Source: Heterostelium multicystogenum
Lineage: Eukaryota > Evosea > Eumycetozoa > Acytosteliales > Acytosteliaceae
Direction: 5' to 3'
Length of the DNA stretch: 64,000 bases
Assembly (NCBI GenBank): GCA_003667245.1
Contig: RCNN01000015.1
Location: forward strand, 1-64,000
In this document: positions 33,883 to 47,730 of the stretch, piece by piece
Position numbering within the stretch: position 1 is the stretch's first letter
Layout: the number at the start of each line of letters is the position of its first letter
Notes under the pieces: model-generated
The model's input: the letters and a program-made list of their open reading frames with translations, nothing else
What the model was told of the DNA's origin: nothing
Databases searched by the model: none
Translations under genes and position numbers: made by a program

Positions 33883-35016
33883 CTAGGTAGTGCTCGCCCA
33901 TCCACACACAATAAAGCTTTCTTTCTCGTCTATAGGTTAATATTGTGGTGTCTCAATCTTGTAAAATCGAGCAATGAACAAAGAAACAACTTCATCCATA
34001 ATAAAATAATATACCAACTCCTTAACAACTGTAAATAAACTAAACCATTCGATAAAAATGTTGTTCACCTCACTATGTCTTCAAACATCAGTTACCTCAC
34101 TTCATTTCAATTCGTTCCATCTCACTTTTTTAAAGTGAATAAATTGTGTCCATATGGAATATGAAAATGTATTGATTGTATTTTCTTTGTTTCCAAGATG
34201 TTGAAATTAAAAAACGATTCCATCCATACTTATAACTGAAAAGTGTGTGTTTATATCTGTGTGTGAAAGTGTGTGTTTGGTTATGATATTATTTTATTTT
34301 GTGAGTGTGTGTGTGTTGTAGTTGTTGGTAAAGATCTTTTGACACAAACTATTAAGTTCTATTGTCAAACAACTAAAAAGAAGATGCAGATGAGAGGGGG
34401 TTACATTGGCAAGTCATTTCTGCAAGTAGGATCCAAAGTGGGAATGACTTCAATTTTGATCAAAAAAACAATTAAAAAATAAAAACAAAAAATCAACCAA
34501 ACAGCAAAAACTTAACTAAATTATTCTATGATTTTTATTTTTTATTTTTTAATTAATTACAAGCTTTTGTTTATTACATGTAATCTATTGGAACGATTCG
34601 TTGGATTTTTTAAAGTTTTACACTTTCATCATCATTTTCTACTTTTTTCACCAAACAGTTAAAGTTAACTCAAAGCAAGCCAATATTATTATTTACAACA
34701 ACTACTTTATATCCACCCACCATATATCAATTCATTCATTGTAAAATAAGAATACATACATATATATATATATAATGAACATAAATTATAAAATTAAATA
34801 GTTTCATTTAGAAATATATAAATAAAAATATAATATAACAACAACAACAATATTATTATTAATAATAAAATAGATAATATACATATACATACATTACTAC
34901 TTTTAAACAACGTCCAACATTGTGTGTTTTGTTTTTATTGGAAAAAATTTAGGGTTGGTTTCGTTAAGTTTATACAGTAGTAGTGGTGGTGGTTGGAAAA
35001 ACAAACAAAACAAGCA
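33883..35016. other. Intergenic, no supported gene
   Basis: About 1.1 kb, AT-rich, with TA microsatellite (34758-34775) and CAA/AAT tracts. A plus-strand ORF at 34273-34482 has a biased GTGTGT-derived start and Lys-rich end but no recognisable motif; I do not call it. The region should hold the promoter of the seven-TM gene. Confidence 0.5.
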
Positions 35017-36771
35017 ATGATGATAAAGCAAAGATCAAATACGATTTGGTTGGTTTTAGCACTGTTGGTTTTCGAAGATATATATGGTAGAGGATCAATC
35101 GCAAATGCAATGATATTTCGTGATCAAAAGGTGACGATCACCTCGCAACATTATTTGGTGAGTTCATTTGGTTTTGTGGCGGGCGGAACCCTTGAGCTGA
35201 ATGCGACGATCGATGCACCCGAAGATGCAAGTGCATTTTCTTACACACGAGCTGCAGGCCCCCACTATCACCCCGATCGATGGCGGTGTCGGCATCATCA
35301 CCAACAATCTCGCCAGCCAAATATTACTTCGATTTTCTGACACTTTGGATCTGCGAGGACAACGACTATCAGAGTCTGATAGGCTCCTCGCCAAACAACG
35401 AGATCGAAACAAAGCTCTGCAAACAGTCCAACGATGGCGATGCCGTGTGCCCGCGTGCGAAACGTGTCGGTTTCTCAGAACTTTACATTCACATACACAT
35501 TTGATAAAGCGGATCTCTACAGAATCATCTTGCTCAAGTGCAAACACTAGCACCTCTGTCGACCTGACACTCGACTACGTAATGATGAACAAAGGACACC
35601 ATCTCTCGCTTGGCTACATTCAGATGCCAAATGTATACTTGTCCATGTTCATCCTCCTTATGATTCTTATTTCTGCTTATGCAGTCTACGTCGTACATTA
35701 CAAAAGGTTTACAAAAACGAAATACATGTAATAATAGGTAAGTAGTCTCTTGATGATCCTGATGCCAACTTCCAATCAGCCTATAGCCTTTTGGTACTAA
35801 TCCAGTGAATCCCCGATTATAGGTTTTATATTAGGTTTCAAAGCGATATTGTTTGATTTTATCATTTTTATTTTGGAAGTCTGCAGATACCTATGGACAA
35901 TTCAATTCAATCACAAACAACATGGAGAATCTATTTTCTCAATTGAAAGAAACAGTGTTTTTCGGTGGCTTGCTGCTGATGTCCAAAGGATGGAGAATCA
36001 CTCGAGCAGCACTGCCACCATCGGAAGTCAGAACCATTTCGATTATCAATGGTCTTACTGCTGTCGGTTCTCATGTTTTTCAGCTTCTACAATGATGTCT
36101 ACTATTTCCTCAGTCTGATGATTCTTTTATTTCTTCATGATGCCAAAGCTCTTTACCAACATCACAAAGAACCTGCGGCTGTTGGAAACACACATTACAC
36201 TGGCGCGCTACACCAACAACCCATCGCTCTGTATATATCTATCAAAGAAAACTCGAGCATTCCAATACCTGAGAACAGCGGTTGTCTTGTATCTCGGTGG
36301 AATTCTCATTGTAAATAGTATGCGTATCATCATGGTGTGGTTCCTTTATTGGGTCACATTCAGTGTGTCCGAGCCAATGTCAATGCTCATGTTAACTTTC
36401 CTCTGTGTATTATTTAGACCATATACAAGAAATCCAATTTTTTCCAAGTAAGTAAATACTGACTTTCCAGTCTTCAAAATCGATCATCGGTTCAGAACAC
36501 AATATTGACAAACAATTGATTCAACAGTGCCAATTTAGATTCAATAAGTATAGTTGATTTATCAAGAAGTTTAGCAGAGATATCAGCACAGCAGATGGAT
36601 CCACTTTCATTGATGAATTATTTCGATGTAAAGACATATGATCCAAAGAATTGTATTATCATAGAGTATCCTGGAAATTCATCTTCATCATTAGGTGTAC
36701 TTGATATAAAAAGAATAATTAATTTAATAGTTATAGTTATAGTAATAGTAATAGTAATAGTAATAGTATAA
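35017..36771 (+). CDS. Seven-transmembrane GOST-type protein (GPR107/GPR180-like)
   Basis: Start 35017 gives a signal peptide (RSNTIWLVLALLVFEDIYG). The luminal domain carries VSSFGFVAGGTLELNATI, then after frame changes YYFDFLTLWICEDNDYQSLI and VDLTLDYVMMNKGHHLSLGY. The membrane domain begins with YLSMFILLMILISAYAVYVV; after a 140-nt intron come LLLMSKGWRITR, two or more helices around 36050-36150, and LYLGGILIVNSMRIIMVW. An intron near 36448-36530 precedes the cytosolic tail. The FGF-x-x-GG-L luminal motif and the SKGW motif fit the Golgi-dynamics-domain seven-TM (GOST) superfamily or GpcrRhopsn4 (GPR180/TMEM145). The subfamily is not certain. Several single-base frame breaks (about 35243, 35500, 35550, 36130). 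The reading ends in an odd Ile/Val run encoded by an (ATAGTA)n microsatellite. Confidence 0.65.
36727..36770 (+). repeat. (ATAGTT/ATAGTA)n microsatellite
   Basis: About seven hexamer units. In the frame of the upstream gene they encode alternating Ile-Val and then TAA. Confidence 0.75.
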
Positions 36772-37164
36772 ATAGTAATAGTTATAAAAAACAAATTTTG
36801 ATTGGAAGAATCAAAAATCGAATGATTTAAATGTATATTTTAAAGTTTATAGATAATTAAATAGATAATAGATAGATTGAATTAAATAGATCTAACCAAA
36901 CGATATATTTAGAAATTTAAATAAAACTAAAATATTATTTACCAGTTTTTTGTAATTAATTTCTTTCCCTGATGCGCGCATTATTAACAACATATGCAAA
37001 GTTTCATTTTAACCGATGAATTTTTTGGTCATCAAAATTTCATTGCCCAACTGTCTGTTTATGTGGGTTAATGTGTTTGGGGCGATCAGATTTACAGTTA
37101 CCAATTGGTTTGATATTATTACATTATTTTTATTTGCCCTTTAGTATTTAAATACGTAATAATA
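36772..37164. other. Intergenic, probable cox10 promoter
   Basis: A 393-bp AT-rich spacer between two plus-strand genes. No specific element is recognised. Confidence 0.5.
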
Positions 37165-38590
37165 ATGATTAGATCCTCAAAATTGTTTTCATCGGCTACG
37201 ATGAGAACAAATCTATTGAATCGATCGTCAATAGCAGCAACTTCAACATCTTCATCTACGTGTAGCATATCCTCTTCTCTTTTCTCCTCCACTTATTCCT
37301 CTTCATCGTCTTCGCCATCTTTTAAATATATTAACCATAGTCTTAGACATAATAGTACCTCATTGTTTCAACATAATAGTCATCAAAGCAACGCCTGTAA
37401 ATCATTAGTAATTAGAGACCACAATGTCATCAAGAATAGATTACCTTTATTGTTTCACTACTGTACATCAACAACTGTTACATCTACATCAACTACAAAT
37501 GCAACCGCTGCAGAGATTCTCTTAGACAACAATTCAAAGCCTTCGTCTACTGCTCAGCAACTGCAGGACAAACAACAACAACAGTCACAGCAACAACAAC
37601 AACCCGAAAAACCTAAAGTAGTTAGTAAATTTGGATTTATGAGAAAAGGATATTTCAATTTGGTCAAGTTTCCTATTTCCGTTTATGTTACATTCACTGC
37701 GATCGCTGGTTATGTCATGACGGTGCCTGTCATTGACCCAATGACTTTGGGAATAGTTTCGTTTGGTACTTTCTTGGCATCGGCTTCGGCCTGTGCCCAC
37801 AACCAGGAGATGGAGGTCAACTACGATTCAAAGATGCCAAGAACAAAGACTCGTCCACTTATCACTGGTGAAATTAAGCGTGATACTGGATTCCTGTTTG
37901 CGCTGGCAACTGGTGTCGTTGGCTGTGGTTCACTCATCCTTGTCCACCCAATGTGCGGTGCGCTGGCCATGTCCAACATCTTCATTTATATCTACTACAC
38001 ACATCTCAAGAGAACCACCTCTTTCAACACATGGGTCGGTGCCATCGTCGGTGCCATCCCGCCACTTATTGGAACAGTTGCAGGTGCACGAGAGATCGAG
38101 GCAATCGGAGGACTGCTCGCTACTGTCTTATTCATCTGGCAAATCCCTCACTTTTTGGCTCTAGCCGAGAAGCTTAAATCCCAATATGCTGCTGCTGGCT
38201 ACAGAATGTTGCCAGTAACACACCCTACCTGGAACTACCCAGTTTCCCTCGCTCACGCTGTGGCTGGAGTCATCGCTCCGCTCGCCATCTACTACACATT
38301 CGATCCCAACATCACACTCTTCACCACACTCGCTTTCTCTGCATCGTCGTTCATCATGGGTTTGGAATCGGTTCTCGAGCACCGTTATCAACAAAAAGAT
38401 AGCTGAAGCAGCTGCTCAAGGAATCAAATTGCCACCACAATCCAGAAAGCGTGGTGTATTCTTTTTGTCACTAATTATGCTGCCACTCTCACTCATCATA
38501 GGTATGATCTTCAGACTGCCATACGAATACTTTTACGAAAAAGAAGATAAAAATGGTGAAAAGAAAGAAGTCATCAGATACACAAATTAG
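37165..38590 (+). CDS. cox10: Protoheme IX farnesyltransferase, mitochondrial (COX10)
   Basis: Heme O synthase of the UbiA prenyltransferase family; farnesylates heme B on the way to heme A for cytochrome c oxidase, in the mitochondrial inner membrane. Start 37165 gives a Ser/Arg-rich presequence (MIRSSKLFSSATMRTNLLNR) and a Gln-rich linker near residue 140. The catalytic core shows KGYFNLVKFPISVYVT, SACAHNQEMEVNYDSKMPRT, TRPLITGEI (the Asp-rich prenyl-diphosphate site and RT-x-x-RP-L), YYTHLKRTTSFNTWVGA and GAIPPLIGTVAG, then FIWQIPHFLALA. Hydrophobic helices alternate as expected. A frame break near 38354 joins SASSFIM to VINKKIAEAAAQGIKLPPQ, and the last helix (FFLSLIMLPLSLIIGMIF) leads to the stop at 38590. 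Confidence 0.92.
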
Positions 38591-39298
38591 GGTACCTATA
38601 TAACTTTATCAATTCAATTTTATTTAATAAATAGCCTAAATCAAAACCAATCAAAATCAGCAACAAGCACTTAGAAGTTTAAAGTGGATATAAACCTCAC
38701 CTTCAAATATTGTCGTAACTTAATTCTTAACAACCAGTTTACAATTTGTAATTAGGGATTGGATTGTAAAGAAACAATCAATTATATATACCTATCTTAT
38801 TTAAATGATGATCTTGACTTTCGAGATTTTAAGTAAAATTCATCGTTTTGGAAAAAAGATACATGTTATTCCATAAAACACACAGGTTACATCACCATTT
38901 TGTTTTTGTTTTTTTCCAGATACTTGTCCAATGCACAAATTTGATGAAAATTTTTGGTTGTCCAACACAAGATTAGGGTTGGAGCCCAAATGACCCTCCA
39001 AGAAATTTCATTAAAAAACTTTGATTCGACTACTTTTGGATTGAATTTACCCAATAATCGGATCAAATGAAGTTAATCCAATCTTCTGAAGGACTTCATA
39101 TTGATTGAGATTTTATTTGAAGATGAATATGTCAATCTCAAACACTTATATATCAAGTTAATGGGATATAATATTTAAAACTATTATTTAAATTTATGTT
39201 TAATATGCAAATATCATTTATGAAAACCTATAAAAGGATGGTTCAGTTTCTAATTTAATTCATCAAATAATATATCAATAACAAACAAATATACTAAA
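38591..39298. other. Intergenic, nothing recognised
   Basis: About 0.7 kb of AT-rich DNA between cox10 and the small secreted-protein gene. No coding pattern is seen; a TATAAAAGG-like box at about 39230 lies about 70 bp upstream of the next ATG. Confidence 0.5.
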
Positions 39299-39873
39299 AT
39301 GAACAAAATTAATCAATTCTTTCCTTGTTATGTGTCTCTTGGTTGCCTTGGCAAATGCCACTACCACTGGTTGTGAATATTCATGTACCACTTGTTGCGC
39401 TAACTTGTACACAAGAGTAGAAGATCTCGAAACAAGAGTTGCCATCCTAGAAAATTCCAAGGTCAGAACTATCCCAGTCAGTACCACTGCCCAAAATAAC
39501 ATTATTTTCATCTACTACCTGGACCTTAATCCCAGGAACTGCCACAACTGTAACAATCACCCGCCCAAGTAGTTTAGTTGCCATTCTCCAAGGAACTGCT
39601 CATGCTGACTCCTATGGTTCTGGTGCCGAAGCTCTCGATGTTACTGGTTTCTTAGATGGTAACTTGTTGTCTTTGGGTAACCCAACATCAAGCGTCCCAA
39701 CTGGTCTCGGAATTACTCACACCTTGCAATGGAGCTCAAATGTTGCTGTCAACCAACAAATTTTGAACCCTGGTACATACACCTTTGACATCAGAGCAAG
39801 ATTAAGATATCCAACAACCAACCCAGCAGAATTAAACAACCCAGGTGCTATCCTCTTCGTTGTTCCATTGTAA
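39299..39873 (+). CDS. Small secreted protein, Cys cluster plus coiled coil plus beta-rich domain
   Basis: Not assigned to a known family. Start 39299 (MNKINQF) followed, after a one-base shift near 39320, by LVMCLLVALANATTTG, a clear signal peptide. A cysteine cluster (CEYSCTTCC) comes next, then heptad-like LYTRVEDLETRVAILEN, a short coiled coil. After a second shift near 39515 a Thr/Ser-rich segment (TWTLIPGTATTVTITRPSS) leads to a beta-strand-like domain ending with GTYTFDIRARLRYP and AILFVVPL at the stop 39871-39873. The layout (signal, Cys knot, trimerising coil, small C-terminal beta domain) recalls C1q/TNF-like secreted oligomers, but no family motif proves this. Codon use is strongly biased to C-ending codons, suggesting high expression. 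Confidence 0.65.
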
Positions 39874-39932
39874 ACCATTCATTAATAAATCATAATTCTT
39901 ATTTCCATTGGATAAACTGTTTAAAGGTATTT

Positions 39933-40540
39933 TTATTTTGAAATGGTTTTAAAATAATATAAAAAGAACTTATATTTAGTTAAGAAACATGCTCCACCAA
40001 TCTCAGTTTTATCATCTGTGAATACAAATGTAAAAGAATTGCTTTGATCGGTTCCATAATAAATATTGGTGTCACAATTCAATTGGAAATTGTAGGGAGT
40101 GTCACCCAATGGTTTCCATAATGGTGAAAAAGAAACTGTTCCATTCTGTCTGATAATAATTCCACTTCTATCATAGAATGAAGTTGATTGTTTATTTATT
40201 CCGAAAGGCCTCCAGTTTTCCGTTGACACATTCTGTTTGTCCACTTGAAATTACATTGAATCCATCTCCATTGGTCAAAAATCCACCACCTGGATACCTA
40301 TTATTATATTTATAAACTTTAATAAATACTAGGAATGAAACTATTCATTTTAATTTACACCTACCAATATAAATAATGACGAGTATAATAAATATTACCA
40401 TCATGTATGGATGCAACCATTGTAACTATATGTTTGGAATTTGGACCAAAGTATTTGGACAATGATGTGGAGCAATCTGACATGCATCCTACTATCATCA
40501 TCAATATTCCTATTAAGATAACAATAACATTTCTTTTCAT
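39933..40540 (-). CDS. Small secreted or lipid-anchored protein, unknown
   Basis: Start 40540 gives MKRNVIVILIGILMMIVGC, a signal peptide ending in a lipobox-like VGC. The next stretch reads CSTSLSKYFGPN and YYTRHYLYW, then an intron of about 65 nt (donor near 40365, acceptor near 40300). Exon 2 carries YPGGGFLTNGDGFNVISSGQ, a frame break near 40240, and WRPFGINKQSTSFYDRSG, SPLWKPLGDTPYNFQLNCD and FTFVFTDDKTEIGGACFL. Repeated aromatic and Gly residues suggest a small beta-sheet domain. It is convergent with the gene at 39299-39873, leaving about 60 bp between stops. I do not recognise the family. Confidence 0.55.
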
Positions 40541-41070
40541 TTTAAATAATTAAATATCTATTATTCTTAAAATATTAGCTTTTCCAACAACAAAAACAAC
40601 TTTACAAAAACTTATATATAATATAGTTTGTGTTTTATATTAAATTAGCTCTAAAATTTTAATAAATATCTGGTGTATTAAATAAAATTATGATGTATTT
40701 TTCCACAGTGGACATGTAGTGTTAAATGTGGATATTATGGATTTGAAATATTTAATAAAATGTATCTAAATTTCACACAAATACGATTCACATTATATAT
40801 CTTTCGCATATCTGAACATACCCACACCAATATTTGAATTCTACTTTAAAATATAAAATCGGGAATAATAATAATATTAACATTCATTGTTGTTCTTGTT
40901 GTTTGTAGTTGTAGAATTGTTTATTGTATATACATAAATAATAATAATATAATAATAATAATTTAGTTATCAGTTTGATGGTTGATTTGATTGAAAGTTT
41001 GATTGCTTTTGTTGGATGAGTTGTTGCTTCGATATCTCTGATAGCTATGTAGAATGATTGATCCATACTA
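40541..41070. other. Intergenic, with a possible C-terminal exon of the DEP gene
   Basis: Mostly AT-rich. A minus-strand open stretch at 40884-41081 (YIAIRDIEATTHPTKAIKLS) directly follows the DEP gene in another frame. It could be its true C-terminus after a frame break at about 41075, or 3' UTR. The rest shows no coding pattern. Confidence 0.4.
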
Positions 41071-42229
41071 TCAACTATCACATTTAAATATATCAGTTGT
41101 ATTGTTGTTGTTGTAAGTCACGTCTTTACAAAGCTTATCAAATAATTCTATTTCTTCTTTAGAGTTTTTTAGCAAAGTTGTTTTGTTGATGAGCTAAATT
41201 TAGTTGTTGAACTAGTCCCACTTCGAGTTTCTCTGAAAAGGCAAGTGCGTCTGTCAGTTCTTGTATTTCCTGTTCTCTTGTCTTAGTATTGGTTGTTGGT
41301 AATGTGGTTGAATTTGATGAGGATTTCGAAGTGGATGTGCTTGGTGCTGGTGTCGAAGTGGACTTCTTTATTGAGTTATCTGTCTTTTTTACATTATTAT
41401 TACTACTATTACTATTATTACTGTTGCTATTATTATTATTGCTATTGCTACTGCTGCCGATGCTAACACTAGAGATTGCTGCCTCATCTTCAGGATTATT
41501 TAGTAAATGTAAAATCTTACTGTAACATGGATGCACTACGTTGTTGTTGTTGGGTCCACTGTTTGATGCTATTAAATTCAATGTCTGATCCAGTAGTTTC
41601 AATCCCAACAGGATGTTTGGTGAAGCAGTTTGGTTCTTATCTCTTAATAATCTTTGATAAACTTTGGTGGCATTCTCTATTGATTTGTGTAATCTACCAT
41701 CGATGTAATATAATAAGTATTATAGAATAATAGATATAGTAGGAATGTATGGAAATGGTAAGCAACATACTTGGCAATTGGGTCGACATTGGAAGTATCT
41801 TTATTGGCAGCATCCTGTTTCAATTGGGACCATTGTTGGTCGTCAATTGGCTTTCTAGGTGAAATCTCACTGGGTTTCAAACGAAACAATTGGTCGTCGT
41901 CGGAGAATGGGTGAGGAGCAATATGATCAAAGACACCACGATTCCAAAGCATCTGTCCATACTCTGCAGCCTTGACACGCGACACTGACATATTGGCAAC
42001 CAACCAATCAATCACCTCCGACCCCTTTATAAAACTGTCACCACTCAGCTTTGGAATGATACCCTTTGTCGAGTCTCTTAGCTTTGACTCTAACAACTCC
42101 ACCTGAATCAACAAATAATTAATTTAAACATAATCGATTTAAAGATTTCATTGGTCAACATCAACATCAACATCAACATTACCACTCAACAAGTAAGCTA
42201 CATACCTCTTCTTCTTTCAATAAACTCAT
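41071..42229 (-). CDS. DEP-domain protein with Asn/Ser-rich linker
   Basis: DEP domains target signalling proteins to membranes or receptors. Start 42229 (MSLLKEEE) joins across an intron (about 42116-42208) to VELLESKLRDSTKG. The DEP domain follows: IPKLSGDSFIKGSEVIDWLV, VSRVKAAEYGQMLWNRGVF and DDDQLFRLKP. A second intron (about 41685-41770) leads to a helical region (ENATKVYQRLLRDKN) and an Asn/Ser/Thr tract of about 70 residues. A coiled-coil-like end comes next (EIQELTDALAFSEKLEVGL) and, after a frame break near 41175, LKNSKEEIELFDKLCKDVTY. The stop is at 41071. An upstream first exon cannot be excluded. The DEP domain is confident; partners are unknown. Confidence 0.65.
42154..42178. repeat. 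(tcaaca)n short tandem repeat
   Basis: Four hexamer units inside the first intron of the DEP gene. Confidence 0.7.
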
Positions 42230-43116
42230 TTCCTTCTTAATACTATCTAAATCTTTAATATCACTTATCTATTTATATATCTATATATTTATATATCTAT
42301 ATTTATATCAATATTTATATCTATATGTTGTATATGTGTTTAAATTCTAATTTAATTATTATTGTAAATTTGATTTGATTGGGTGATTGACTGTAACCAT
42401 CAAAAAAAAAAACACAATTCTATTTTTTGCACAGAACAACCTTACCCTTTAAACAATTTTCAAAGGATTTATTCATGGAGCTTGAAAAATTGATTAATCA
42501 GCGAAAATTGTTTCATCTTGATTTAAATCTAATTTTCATCAAAAAGTAATTCAAGATCATCTTAAATAAAATCGTATTTCCCAATTATCTATTTTATGAA
42601 TATTAATATGAGATTAGTATTATATTAATATTATACGAGACAGATGACGGAATATCTCCAAAGGAAACGGTACGATTCGTTCAATGTTAATCATTTGACT
42701 GATGAAGGAATAGGAAACTTGTTATGAAATCAAGATAGAAGTAGATTCCTTCAATAGACGATACCTCCTCTATAGTTGTTCAAATGATATTCATGAATTG
42801 AATTGTAGAAAGGTAGATTACATTCTGGAACATTCTAGTTGAAAGCTTTCTAGTCTAGACACTGTAGATCTAGGTTCAATGGAATATAAAAACACAATTG
42901 ATTAAAGAGTAGTTGGCAACTCATATTTAACAACAGTACTATATCAAAGACATATACCTATCACTACTACGATATCAACACCTATAATGATATACTGCTG
43001 CTATCTTTTCAGAGAAAGCACAATTCGACACAGTATCTATTGGTGAAGATGTCATATTAAGCATAGTTTATTGGTAAATAACCAGAGTATTATTGCTCTT
43101 AACAATTATTGTAACT
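42230..43116. other. Intergenic, nothing recognised
   Basis: About 0.9 kb with TATC/TATA-rich DNA (42265-42330) and otherwise unremarkable sequence. No coding pattern is seen. It contains the DEP gene promoter. Confidence 0.5.
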
Positions 43117-44587
43117 TTATAATAAATTTTCAAATGTTTTATTTTTCCAATCTATTATTGCTGATCGTACAATTCCTTGCCACTTAGTTTTGTTGGAGGT
43201 GAACAATAAAAAGTGAGAATCCGATAATCTCCTTAATAGATAGGTGGTGTAGTATGATTTGATAGACACTCTCTGGATTGAAGCCGAATCTACCACCATT
43301 TTCAGTGATTTTTTATGAAAAGAAATCGAGTTTAGAAAAGGTGGATATTCATTTGGTAAAAGCGTTGGATAACCATCAAAGGTAATTGATTCCACTGATT
43401 TTGGAAATGAAGCTTCTGTAATTAAACAACATTCACTAATGGCAATGGATTTAAGTGAACTTGGTAAGCCGTAAAGTCGTTGGGAATACTTTTTTCCGAT
43501 GTCAAGATGATGTAGTTGGTAGGGTAACTCCATACATGAGTTTATTCTTGTGTTAAACTCTGTTGGTAAATTTAATTCCAAAAGAGATGATGGTAGTTTT
43601 CCATAGATCTGATTCTCATTGTCATCCAAAATCAGCTTTGAAAGATCGAGATTCTCGAGATGGTCTAGTTTAGAGAATATATTTCTTTTGAAACATAGTT
43701 TACCCTCTAACTTTAAATGTTTGAGGGACTGAGGAAATAGCTCTCTGGTAATAGATTTGGATTTTTCTAAGCTTGATAAGGTCAATCGGGTGATACTTGG
43801 TGGGATATCTCCTGGGAGGATAGGAGTTGAATTCAATGATTAATGCAAAATGAGAGAACTGATGGATATAGTATTAATGTTATTCAACCAACTGGTTGAA
43901 ATCTCTGCAAATTTCAAAGTTGATGGGAGTTGTGTCATGTCTTTAGAGTTATTTGATTCAATAAAACACTTCAACTCGATCAGATATGGAGGAAATGCAC
44001 TGATATCAATGTCTTGGTAAACCTCTCCTTGTATTTTCAAGACTTTGAGTGTTCTTGGAAGAAGTGGGAGATCCATGGCATTAAAATTTGTTACCTTAAG
44101 AGATTCGAGATTTGGTGGCAAAAGAGATGGAGGTATTGCATGTAATGTTTTAATGTGCGTGATGGTAGATGGTATGCATATCTCTGTATTTATGTTATTT
44201 CCTCTAAAATTAAATGATGTTTTATTCAATTTCATTAAAAGATTGATAATGTGACTACTCAAGCCACAGTTACTTAGAAAAAAATTGATAATCATCTTAT
44301 CAGATGATAGGTGTTAATATAATGTTATAGTTTGTCAATTGGTTGAGTACTAACCTTTCTTATTTTCTTCGGAGATTATTATTGTTTTGAATTGACTTTG
44401 ATAAGAAGCCAATACATATTTTTTATAATCTAATTCCAGATCTGGATGAATAAATACCAGATATTTATCTTTATATTGGAACCATCGTTTGCATACCAAA
44501 GAGAAACAGACTCTGTCTATATTTTCATCTAATTCTATAATTAATTTGGAAAGCAATAGAAATGATTCACCAATTTATGACTTTCAT
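43117..44587 (-). CDS. F-box/LRR (FNIP-related) family protein
   Basis: Member of the large dictyostelid F-box repeat family, predicted SCF substrate receptors. The N-terminal F-box-like part reads ESFLLLSKLIIELDENIDRV then CFSLVCKRWFQYKDKYL; the start at 44587 needs one frame correction because no in-frame ATG lies just upstream. An intron (about 44296-44348, GTTAGT...AAG) follows. Repeats of about 22 residues have the P-x-x-[IL]-x-x-L pattern, for example AIPPSLLPPNLESLKV, LPLLPRTLKVLKI, LFPQSLKHLKLEG, KLPSSLLELNLPTEF and GLPSSLKSIAISECC. A stop at 43840 splits the repeats and is bypassed by a single-base shift. The C-terminus (TTYLLRRLSDSHFLLFTSNK) matches the same region of the remnant at 62.2-63.7 kb. 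Confidence 0.7.
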
Positions 44588-45259
44588 TATTATTATTATT
44601 ATTATTATTATTTGATATATTCATTTGTTTGTTTTAGTTTACTTTTAATAAAAAAACAAATTGAAATTTCCCCAATTATTTTTGACAAATGATGGAATTT
44701 AGTTGGTTTAAAAAGAACTATTTCTTTTTAATTTTATACATCATCACAATAAGAGATTTTTAATTAAAAAATATCAATGAAATCAGACAAAGAAGAATAA
44801 CTTGGTATTAGATTATTTTTTCAGAAGAAGACATTTCACAAAGTTTGTGAATTTCAAAAACTTATTTTATGGTCCAATATTGTTAATGTCGCTTTGGTAA
44901 GGATATTCCATTCAAAGGAACCCACTTTTATTTTGGAATTTAGTTATTTTCTCCTGACTGAAAAATTAACTCTTTCCATGATTCAATTTCAATATAGACT
45001 GTTCTATTTTTCTCTAATATATAAACTAGACTTTCGGGATCAACTAAAGCATCCTGACAATTTTTGATTACCAAGTTCCATAAATCCATTACAATTTTTA
45101 GTACAACCAGAGTTCGTTTCCAGAATCGGGTGGAATCAATTTCACTCAGAATCAGATTAAGAAAAAATAAAATCGAAGTTGTAATTTTAACAGTTTATTT
45201 TGGTATTTGTTTTGTTTTTTTTTTTTTTGAACAAAGTATCAGGAAATAACCACTATTTA
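44588..45259. other. Intergenic, nothing recognised
   Basis: AT-rich with an (att)n tract at 44588-44612 and poly-T near 45215. No coding pattern is seen. Confidence 0.55.

Positions 45260-47730
<2,471 letters not shown>

Noticed and set aside
34273..34482. 69-codon plus-strand ORF
   Set aside because: Its start arises from a GTGTGT tract and the product has no motif; probably intergenic chance.
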